Positions 1 to 6,730 of a stretch of 12,945 nucleotides of DNA are shown in pieces. Each line of letters begins with the position of its first letter. The first letter of the stretch is position 1. This DNA is from Patescibacteria group bacterium. GTDB taxonomy: Bacteria > Patescibacteriota > Microgenomatia > UBA8517. Both the position numbers and the translations under genes were made by a program. The notes beneath the pieces were generated by a model that worked only from the letters and a program-made list of their open reading frames with translations, did no database searches and was not told the DNA's origin. The DNA lies in assembly GCA_025057695.1 (NCBI GenBank), contig JANWVB010000033.1:1-12945 (forward strand). The letters run 5' to 3'.

Positions 1-3000
1 AAGATGTAATAACAACTTTCCAACCATCCTCAGTTTCACCCACCCTAGCAATGCCAGATATTTCAGCTAGTGGTGCCATAACTTTTGGTGTTCTTACTTC
101 AATAAGTTCTTCAACACGAGGTAGTCCTTGAGTGACGTCAACACCCACAACACCTGCCGCATGTTTTGTGCGAAGAGTAAGTTGGGTGCCTGGCTCGCCA
201 ATTGACTGGGCGGCCAAAACTCCCACAGGAGTACCAATATCAACAATCTCTCTACTTGATATGTCAAGACCATAACACTTTTGACAAAGACCGTACCTTA
301 AACCACAGCTCAAAGGCGACCTAACAACCACCTCGGAAATTCCATTCGCGTCAATTTCCTTGGCAGATTTCTCATCTATCAAATCATTCTCTTTGACAAT
401 TACTTGCCCATTAGGCAAAACGATGTCTTTCGCGGCAAATCTGCCAAAAATTCGCATAAAGTAAGATGATGGCCTGTGATCTTTTCTAATAATTATCCCT
501 TCTTTTGTTCCACAATCAAATGCCTTGATAATAACATCATGCGAAACATCTACTAATCTTCTCGTCAAATATCCTGCATCCGCTGTTTTTAATGCCGTGT
601 CAGTCAAGCCTTTTCTTGAGCCTCGCGCTGAAGTTACATATTCAAATACCGACAAGCCTTCGTGAAAGTTTGATCTAATGGGAAGCTCAACTATCTTGCC
701 CAAAGGATCGACAACCAAACCGCGAATCGCGGCTAACTGTTTTATCTGCTCTTTAGATAAGCGTCCGACTTTTGCATCAATAAGTGTTTTTATAGGACTT
801 CCTTCCTCAATTAACTCCCAAGTTTTTTCTGCAAGATCCTCGGCTACCTCAATCCAGATCTCTTTGATTTTCCTGCGTTTTTCTTCAAGAGTTATTAAAC
901 CTTCTTCAAAAGCCGTCTCTATTTCAGAAACACGCTCATCAGCAACTTTCAAAAGCTCTTGTTTATTAGGCAATATCTTTGCGTCAAAAATGCCTACAGA
1001 TAGTCCTGATAAAGTACCTCCCATAAAACCAAGGTCTTTAATATTGTCTATCATTTTTACAACTTCCTCTCTTGGAAGAACTGAAAACGCTGTTGTGAAC
1101 AAACTTTTTATATGGGAAGAAGTAATAGACTCGTTTATGTATCTGAGAGAATCTGGCAATACTTCATTAAATATCACACGCCCAGCTGTTGTTTCCACAA
1201 TACTTCCGTTAATTCTTACAGAAACAACTTGTCTAAGTTCAATCTTATTATTTTGATAAGCTTGCACTACTTCTTGTTCATCTGCAAACAATCCATTATA
1301 AGGAGCAATTTTAGGATCAATGCTTGTCAGATAATAAATCCCAAGCGCCATTTCCTTGCTCGCAGGATGGGTAACAGGGTTTCCGTTTGCGGGACTAAGC
1401 AAATTATTCTGGGGCATCATTAATTCTTTAGCTTCTTGTATCGCTTTCTGCGAAAGCGGAATATGTACAGCCATCTGATCTCCATCAAAATCAGCATTAA
1501 AACCACCGCAAACCGCAGGGTGAATTCTAATAGCAGACCCTTCAATCAAAACTGGATAAAAAGCCTGAATAGAAAGCTTGTGCAATGTCGGAGCACGATT
1601 TAAAAGCACCGGGTGATTTTTGGTAATTTCTTCTAGAATGTCAAAAACTTCAGGAGGTCTTCTTTCAAGCATATTTTTGGCCGATTTCACATTTGGGGCA
1701 ATGTTACGAGCCATCATCTCACGAAGCACAAATGGCTTAAACATCTCAAGAGCCATGTCTTTTGGTATTCCACATTGATCAAGCCTTAATTCAGGTCCAA
1801 CAATAATTACCGATCTTCCTGAATAATCTACTCTTTTGCCAAGAAGATTTTGCCTAAACCTTCCTTGCTTGCCTTTCAAAAGATCGGACAATGATCTTAA
1901 TGGTTGTTTGTTCCTGCCACGACGTATCGCTTTTCTTTGTGAAGAATCTATTAAAGAATCTACCGCTTCTTGCAACATTCTTTTTTCGTTTCGCAAAATA
2001 ATCTCTGGGGCGCCAAGTTCAATAAGGTGTTTTAAGCGGTTGTTTCTGTTGATAATCCTTCTATATAAATCATTCAAATCACTGGTAGCAAACCTGCCTC
2101 CTGAAAGCTGAACCATTGGCCGAAGTTCTGGCGGCAAAACAGGTAAAACTTTAAAGATCATCCAAGTTGGATTGACTTTAGCCCGACGCATAGTGTCTAC
2201 CAACTTTAATCTTTTGGCAACTTTTACATATCTTGCACCCTCACCCTTAATGGTATTTAACTCTTCCCTAAGTTCCGAAGTAAGTTTCTCTAAGTTCAAT
2301 TTGCTCAAAGCCTCCAAAACCGCTTCTGCTCCCATTTTTGCAGTGAAAAAATCTGCGGCTTGATAATTCGTTAGTTCATCGTACTCTTCCTCAGAAAGAA
2401 TCGAGAAAGTTTTTAACGACTTAACAAGCATTGTCAGATTGTTAAAAATTTCATTGCTTCTATCCTTTGCTTGTTTTTCTTCCTCTACCAAAATAGTTTC
2501 TTTCTTTCTTAATTCGAGCTCAATTTCATTCTGGGCAAGAGCTAACTGTTCGGCATTTTTTATCTTCTTGCTTATTTTCTCTTTATCTTCTAAAGCTTTT
2601 GTCTGCAACAAAGATCTTCTTTCAGAAAACATGTTAGAAATTTCACCTTCACGTTCTTCTCGAGCTTTTTCCAACTTTCTGACAGCTTCCTTTCTTTTCT
2701 CTTCTGCAACATCCAAAACCAAATAACGAGCGAAATAGATCACTTGTTCAACAGCACGTGGCGCGGCATCTAAAAGCAAAGATATCTTACTTGGAGCTCC
2801 TTTGAAAAACCAAACATGTGCCACAGGCGAAGCAAGTTCGATATGTCCCATTCTTTCACGTCTAACTTTAGAGAGAGTAACTTCAACTCCACATTTATCA
2901 CAAATAACGCCTTTGTATCTGATTCTTTTATACTTTCCACAATAACATTCCCAATCTTTGGTAGGTCCAAAAATTCTTTCATCAAAAAGCCCATCTTTTT

Positions 3001-3142
3001 CCGGTTTGAGAGTTCTGTAGTTAATAGTTTCAGGCTTTGTAACTTCTCCACGCGACCACTTTTTTATCTCTTGCGGAGAAGCAAGCCTTATAATCAAACT
3101 TTTAAAATCAGTAAGACTTTTTAATCCTGACAAAGGTTCCAT
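1..3142 (-). CDS. rpoC: DNA-directed RNA polymerase subunit beta' (3' end beyond window)
   Basis: The largest RNA polymerase subunit; it holds the catalytic magnesium. The frame stays open from the ATG at 3142 to the window edge, giving 1047 codons, so the C-terminus is missing. Landmarks, all in one frame: zinc site 1 (C66, C68, C81, C84); NADFDGDQMAVH at residues 549-560 (bases 1463-1498), where D551, D553 and D555 bind the active-site metal; a bridge-helix region containing KGLTDTALKTADAGYL; zinc site 2 (C877, C946, C953, C956); and the trigger-loop start GEPGTQLTLRTKH ending at H994. E. coli has NADFDGD at about 458; the extra ~91 residues here come from a charged, heptad-like insert at about residues 145-243. 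No E. coli-type SI3 insert follows the trigger loop as far as the window shows. The start lies 4 bases after the rpoB stop with no Shine-Dalgarno, suggesting translational coupling. Identity is certain. Confidence 0.98.
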   Translation of the reverse strand, partial: MEPLSGLKSLTDFKSLIIRLASPQEIKKWSRGEVTKPETINYRTLKPEKDGLFDERIFGPTKDWECYCGKYKRIRYKGVICDKCGVEVTLSKVRRERMGHIELASPVAHVWFFKGAPSKISLLLDAAPRAVEQVIYFARYLVLDVAEEKRKEAVRKLEKAREEREGEISNMFSERRSLLQTKALEDKEKISKKIKNAEQLALAQNEIELELRKKETILVEEEKQAKDRSNEIFNNLTMLVKSLKTFSILSEEEYDELTNYQAADFFTAKMGAEAVLEALSKLNLEKLTSELREELNTIKGEGARYVKVAKRLKLVDTMRRAKVNPTWMIFKVLPVLPPELRPMVQLSGGRFATSDLNDLYRRIINRNNRLKHLIELGAPEIILRNEKRMLQEAVDSLIDSSQRKAIRRGRNKQPLRSLSDLLKGKQGRFRQNLLGKRVDYSGRSVIIVGPELRLDQCGIPKDMALEMFKPFVLREMMARNIAPNVKSAKNMLERRPPEVFDILEEITKNHPVLLNRAPTLHKLSIQAFYPVLIEGSAIRIHPAVCGGFNADFDGDQMAVHIPLSQKAIQEAKELMMPQNNLLSPANGNPVTHPASKEMALGIYYLTSIDPKIAPYNGLFADEQEVVQAYQNNKIELRQVVSVRINGSIVETTAGRVIFNEVLPDSLRYINESITSSHIKSLFTTAFSVLPREEVVKMIDNIKDLGFMGGTLSGLSVGIFDAKILPNKQELLKVADERVSEIETAFEEGLITLEEKRRKIKEIWIEVAEDLAEKTWELIEEGSPIKTLIDAKVGRLSKEQIKQLAAIRGLVVDPLGKIVELPIRSNFHEGLSVFEYVTSARGSRKGLTDTALKTADAGYLTRRLVDVSHDVIIKAFDCGTKEGIIIRKDHRPSSYFMRIFGRFAAKDIVLPNGQVIVKENDLIDEKSAKEIDANGISEVVVRSPLSCGLRYGLCQKCYGLDISSREIVDIGTPVGVLAAQSIGEPGTQLTLRTKHAAGVVGVDVTQGLPRVEELIEVRTPKVMAPLAEISGIARVGETEDGWKVVITS
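2414..2710 (-). other. coiled-coil insertion within RpoC N-terminal region
   Basis: This stretch encodes about residues 145-243 of beta'. It lies between the conserved segment ending VEQVIYFARYLVLD and the conserved LSEEEYDELTN/KMGAEA segment, where E. coli and Bacillus have only about 10-12 residues. It is dominated by Glu, Lys, Arg and Leu with heptad-like spacing (for example EEKRKEAVRKLEKAREERE), which suggests a long helical hairpin. KMGAEA (M270) is displaced by about 90 residues relative to E. coli, and NADFDGD by about 91, so this insert accounts for the whole shift. Thermus beta' carries a large, different insertion in the same general region. Function here is unknown. Confidence 0.8.
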
Positions 3143-3146
3143 ATAT

Positions 3147-6100
3147 TTAATTTGTTTCGTAATTATCAATTTCTAATTCATCTTGATCTTTCACACTAAT
3201 ATTGGAATTGCGAGCCAAATCTTCCTCGGTAGCTACAATATCAGCGCCAATTGCTTTGGCAAATTCCTGTCCTTTTTGAACTGTAGATTCGTCAGCTGAA
3301 TATGTACCACCCTTGGCTTCTATTGAAAGTCCTAAAGCATTAAGTTCACGAACTAAAACTTTAAAGCTTTCAGGGACAGTTGCTTCTGGAATATCTAACC
3401 CTTTTACAATAGCCTCAAAAGCTCTGGCACGGCCGGATACATCATCGGACTTGATAGTCAACATTTCTTGCAAAATATGAGCCGCTCTGTGTGCTTCAAG
3501 TCCCCAGACCTCCATTTCTCCAAGCCTCTGCCCACCCATTTGCGCCTTGCCCCCAAGCGGCTGTTGAGTAACAAGAGAGTAAGGACCTGTGCTTCTTGCA
3601 TGTGTCTTGTCCTCAACCATGTGCTTGAGTTTAAGAATATAGTTAACTCCAACAACAGTATCTTCTTTTAAAGGCTCGCCTGTTCGACCATCATACAATC
3701 TAATCTTGCCATTAACAGGTAAACCAGCAGTTTTAAGTTCGTTTGCAATCACTGAACTTTCAACTCTATCAAAAACAGGCACCGCGCCAATTTTCCCTTG
3801 CTTTTCTAGCGCCCAACCTAGATGAGTTTCCAAAAGTTGTCCTAAATTCATACGCGCCAAAACAGATAGCGGAGAAATAATAATATCCACAGGAGTTCCA
3901 TCTGCAAGATAAGGCATATCTGCAATTGGCATTATTTTTGCTATAACACCCTTATTGCCATGTCGTCCAGCGACTTTGTCACCGACAGTAATTTTTCTCA
4001 TCTGAGCAACTCGCACAATCACTTTTTCTATCACACCTGGACCTAATTCATCGCCTTTATCTCTACTTAATATTTGAACATCCACAACTATCCCTCGCTC
4101 CCCATGTGGCACACGCAAAGAAGTATCGCGAACTTCACGCGCTTTTTCTCCAAAAATGGCTCTTAATAATCTTTCTTCAGCAGTCAGTTCAGTTTCTCCC
4201 TTGGGGGCAATTTTACCTACCAAAATGTCATTGGGACCAACTTCAGTACCTATAACAACTATCCCATCTGAAGCCAAGTTTCTAAGTTCTTGTTCCGGCA
4301 CATTGGGTATATCTCGTGTTAGTTCTTCGGGTCCTAATTTTGTATCCACAACGTCCGCCTCGTATTCTTCAATATGAATTGATGTCAAAAGATCTTCTGT
4401 AACAAGTCTTTGAGAAATCAATATAGCATCTTCAAAACCATATCCCTCAAATGAAGTGTAAGCAATTATAAGGTTTCGACCTAAAGCCAGCTCTCCATGA
4501 TCAATCGCCGGCCCATCCGCCAACAGATCACCTTCATTAACTTTTTGCCCAGGCAAAACTCTTACAACTTGATTGTAGCAAGTGGAGTTAGCCGTCTTTT
4601 TAAATTTAGTGAGATGGTAAACTTCACGCCTGCCTTCGTCTGTTACTTCAATATCTTCGTCAAAATCTGAATCTCTTACCGGTTCACTCAACAAAATTTC
4701 TATCTTATTAGCATCAGCATAAACAACTTTGCCTGAATGACGTGCTTTGATATGCCTTTTCATTCCATCGGCAATGTGCTTTTCCATGCCAGTACCTACG
4801 ATAGGCACAGACGGATTAATCAAAGGAACAGCTTGGCACTGCATATTGGATCCCATCAATGCCCGATTGCCTTCATCATGACTTAGAAAAGGGATCAAAG
4901 AAGACGACGCTCCAACAACTTGTCTTGGTGAAATATCCACCAAATCAACAAGGTCAACCGGCCCTTCTAAAATGGAATTATGAAACCGCATTGGAACTCT
5001 AGAATCTAAAATGTATCCACTTTCATCAACATTTACAGACGAATGAGTAATGTGCATGTTTTCCTCGTCATCGGCAGTCAAGTAAACAATCTCATCGGTA
5101 ATACGCACAAGAGTCTTATCACCTTGTTGTATTTTTTCCACTTTTTTGTATGGAGATTCTATAAATCCATACTCATTAACTCGCGCATAAAGCGCCAGAT
5201 ATGTAACTAGCCCAATATTCGGTCCTTCCGGGGTTCTCACTGGATCAATTCTTCCATATTGAGAGGCATTTACATCACGAATAGCAAAAGATGCCCTGTC
5301 TCTGTTGATTCCTCCAGGTCCCAACACAGAAACTCTTCTTAAATTGTCAATCTCGGAAAGAGGATTTGTGTCATCTATAATAACAGAAAGCTGATTAGAT
5401 CTAAAAAATTCGTTCAACGCGGCTATTAAGGGGCGAGCGTTAATAACTGTGGCAGGCAATGGCTTATCTTCAGGCGATATTAAACTCATTTTCTCTTTGA
5501 TTGATCTTTCGAGCCTTAACAAGCCAATTCTAAAAGCATGAGTAGAAACAAGCTCTCCAACTCTTTTTAATCTTCGATTGGCAAGGTGATCTATATCGTC
5601 AACTTTGCCTTCGCCATTTTGCAACTTAATTAAGTAATTGATAGTTGCAACAACATCTTGTTTGTTCAAAACCCAGTTTTCTGGTTCATTGGGCAAATTA
5701 ACAGACAGTCTCTTGTTTATTTTAAATCTACCAACCCTGCCAAGATTGTATCTTTTACTGTCAAGAAATAAGGCATGGAAAAATTCTTCGGCATTTTCAA
5801 GTATAACTGGTTCGCCCGGTCTCATTTTTCTATATATCTCAAGGAGCGCGTCTTCTCGAGAAATTGTAGTATCCCTCGAGAGTGTTGAATCTATGTAACG
5901 ACATTGAGGATTTTTGTCTGAAGCGGCAAAAAGAGATTTTATCTCATCTTTGTTCTCCACCCCCATAGCGCGCAAGAGCACAGTAGCCAAAACTTTTCTT
6001 CTTCTATCAATTCTAGCCGCTATAACATTATTTCTATCTACCTCAAATTCCAACCATGAACCGTGCAAAGGTCGCACTTCAGCTTTATAAAGAACTCTCC

Positions 6101-6545
6101 CACTTGCGACATCTAATTCTCCTGAAAAATAAATTCCGGGGCTGCGAACAATCTGGTTTATGACAACACGTTCAATGCCATTTATAATAAATGTTCCTCT
6201 TGAAGTCATTTGTGGCAAATCTCCCAAAAAAACTTCTTGGGTTTTTCTCTCACCCGTTCTTTTGTTAACTAAAGACGCTGAAACACGAAGAGGCACAGAA
6301 TAAGTTAAACCTTTTTCCTGCGCTTTCTTGGGAGTCAATTTAGGTTCCCCAACAACTGGGTTTTCTAAAATTATTTGCCAATTCTTACCGGTAAAATCAT
6401 CAATCGGGGAAATTTCACTAAGATCACTAGAGATTCCTGTTTCTAAAAACTGCTTCCAAGACTCACGCTGAATATGCGACAAATCAAGTTCTGGAAGATT
6501 CTTTTCTTCTTTTCCAAAATTTATTCTATTAAGCAAAGAGATCAT
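3147..6545 (-). CDS. rpoB: DNA-directed RNA polymerase subunit beta
   Basis: The second catalytic RNA polymerase subunit, 1132 residues, complete. It is shorter than E. coli RpoB (1342) because lineage-specific inserts are absent. Visible in order: fork and rifamycin-pocket region (residues 380-450, including NPLSEID and TPEGPNIGL); NRALMGSNMQCQAVP (560-574), where the usual MQRQAVP has Cys for Arg; GYGFEDAIL with the catalytic acidic pair; PKGETELTAEERLLRAIFGEK; GDKVAGRHGNKG with the two active-site lysines; and the C-terminal clamp segment GGKAQMGGQRLGEMEVWGLE. At pocket positions (E. coli numbering) Q513 is Val, H526 is Asn, S574 is Tyr and R687 is Cys. The ATG at 6545 fits the usual N-terminus, although no Shine-Dalgarno precedes it. 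The gene sits behind its own strong promoter and a structured leader, and is followed 4 bases later by rpoC. It is not preceded by rplJ/rplL, the common bacterial arrangement. Confidence 0.99.
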   Translation of the reverse strand: MISLLNRINFGKEEKNLPELDLSHIQRESWKQFLETGISSDLSEISPIDDFTGKNWQIILENPVVGEPKLTPKKAQEKGLTYSVPLRVSASLVNKRTGERKTQEVFLGDLPQMTSRGTFIINGIERVVINQIVRSPGIYFSGELDVASGRVLYKAEVRPLHGSWLEFEVDRNNVIAARIDRRRKVLATVLLRAMGVENKDEIKSLFAASDKNPQCRYIDSTLSRDTTISREDALLEIYRKMRPGEPVILENAEEFFHALFLDSKRYNLGRVGRFKINKRLSVNLPNEPENWVLNKQDVVATINYLIKLQNGEGKVDDIDHLANRRLKRVGELVSTHAFRIGLLRLERSIKEKMSLISPEDKPLPATVINARPLIAALNEFFRSNQLSVIIDDTNPLSEIDNLRRVSVLGPGGINRDRASFAIRDVNASQYGRIDPVRTPEGPNIGLVTYLALYARVNEYGFIESPYKKVEKIQQGDKTLVRITDEIVYLTADDEENMHITHSSVNVDESGYILDSRVPMRFHNSILEGPVDLVDLVDISPRQVVGASSSLIPFLSHDEGNRALMGSNMQCQAVPLINPSVPIVGTGMEKHIADGMKRHIKARHSGKVVYADANKIEILLSEPVRDSDFDEDIEVTDEGRREVYHLTKFKKTANSTCYNQVVRVLPGQKVNEGDLLADGPAIDHGELALGRNLIIAYTSFEGYGFEDAILISQRLVTEDLLTSIHIEEYEADVVDTKLGPEELTRDIPNVPEQELRNLASDGIVVIGTEVGPNDILVGKIAPKGETELTAEERLLRAIFGEKAREVRDTSLRVPHGERGIVVDVQILSRDKGDELGPGVIEKVIVRVAQMRKITVGDKVAGRHGNKGVIAKIMPIADMPYLADGTPVDIIISPLSVLARMNLGQLLETHLGWALEKQGKIGAVPVFDRVESSVIANELKTAGLPVNGKIRLYDGRTGEPLKEDTVVGVNYILKLKHMVEDKTHARSTGPYSLVTQQPLGGKAQMGGQRLGEMEVWGLEAHRAAHILQEMLTIKSDDVSGRARAFEAIVKGLDIPEATVPESFKVLVRELNALGLSIEAKGGTYSADESTVQKGQEFAKAIGADIVATEEDLARNSNISVKDQDELEIDNYETN

Positions 6546-6574
6546 TTGTTTTTTTATTTCATTTGAAATGACAT

Positions 6575-6640
6575 AAAAAAAGCTTCTTTGAATTGCAAAT
6601 TTTATTATTTTTAAAACAAATCAAAAAAGAAGCTTATTTT
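6575..6640 (-). terminator. second terminator/attenuator hairpin in the rpoBC leader
   Basis: A perfect 10-bp inverted repeat, AAGCTTCTTT (6635-6626 on the transcript strand) and AAAGAAGCTT (6589-6580), is extended by four A-T pairs after one mismatch and encloses a 36-base AT-rich loop. The transcript strand continues with T right after the stem, giving an uninterrupted run of seven T that includes the last two stem bases. It ends about 30 bases before the rpoB start codon, inside the leader. The long loop makes it weaker than a textbook terminator; an attenuator or a processing site are alternatives. Confidence 0.55.
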
Positions 6641-6651
6641 TATTGATCAAC

Positions 6652-6680
6652 AAAAAAAACAAGCGCAAAAAACACGCCTG
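6652..6680 (-). terminator. intrinsic terminator-like hairpin with U8, immediately downstream of the rpoBC promoter
   Basis: Minus-strand CAGGCGT (6680-6674), a 7-base loop GTTTTTT and GCGCTTG (6666-6660) form a 7-bp stem with two G-U pairs, followed directly by eight T (6659-6652). This is the classic shape of a Rho-independent terminator. It begins 50 bases after the mltG stop and could end the ruvX-mltG transcript. It also starts at about +1 of the rpoBC promoter, so polymerase leaving that promoter must pass it too. Confidence 0.65.
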
Positions 6681-6686
6681 TAAGGG

Positions 6687-6714
6687 ATTATAAACTAACA
6701 CATTAAAATGTCAA
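6687..6714 (-). promoter_or_regulatory. sigma-70 promoter of rpoBC
   Basis: On the minus strand there is a perfect -35 (TTGACA, 6714-6709), a 16-base spacer and a perfect -10 (TATAAT, 6692-6687). The predicted start is at about 6681-6679. It lies 17 bases beyond the mltG stop and is the best promoter match in the window, as expected for an RNA polymerase operon. The position implies a leader of about 135 bases. Confidence 0.85.
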
Positions 6715-6728
6715 TATCTGAATATCTG
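6713..6728. repeat. tandem 8-bp direct repeat next to the rpoBC -35 box
   Basis: AATATCTG is present twice without a gap (6713-6720 and 6721-6728). On the transcribed strand this reads CAGATATT CAGATATT, and its last two bases overlap the start of the -35 hexamer. It could be a regulator or UP-element-like site; a chance duplication is equally possible. Confidence 0.5.
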
Positions 6729-6730
6729 AT

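Larger units (their letters stand above)
6546..6680 (-). promoter_or_regulatory. structured 5' leader of rpoBC (putative attenuator region)
   Basis: About 135 bases of predicted untranslated leader lie between the start point inferred from the promoter and the rpoB ATG. They hold two terminator-like hairpins (annotated separately), an 8-base palindrome TTGATCAA at 6643-6650, and a 9-base segment AUUUGUUUU (6621-6613 on the transcript strand). That segment is perfectly complementary to AAAACAAAU (6552-6544), which overlaps the first two bases of the rpoB start codon. A six-codon ORF (6574-6554) begins just after the second U-tract. No Shine-Dalgarno is visible before rpoB. The arrangement suggests control by premature termination or start-codon masking. 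The structures are seen by hand complementarity only; regulation is inferred, and base-pairing chance is raised by the AT-richness. Confidence 0.5.

Noticed and set aside
678..1256. Plus-strand open frame of 192 codons
   Set aside because: It lies opposite the highly conserved rpoC frame, has no start context and gives a low-complexity Ser/Leu/Ile product; it is a shadow. The same holds for all other plus-strand frames in the window.
2770..3051. Minus-strand 93-codon frame near the rpoC start
   Set aside because: It overlaps rpoC in another frame across the conserved zinc-site region; the rpoC frame matches the family at every landmark.
1..3142. Frameshift or internal stop in rpoC
   Set aside because: The start codon, NADFDGD, the zinc ligands and the trigger-loop His all fall in one frame by coordinate arithmetic; the gene simply runs off the window.
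6554..6574. Six-codon ORF in the rpoBC leader as a regulatory leader peptide
   Set aside because: It is very short, has no Shine-Dalgarno and no run of a regulatory codon; AT-rich sequence gives such ORFs often. Mentioned only as part of the leader.
6643..6650. TTGATCAA palindrome as an operator
   Set aside because: An isolated 8-base palindrome in AT-rich DNA with no second copy; not enough to call a site.
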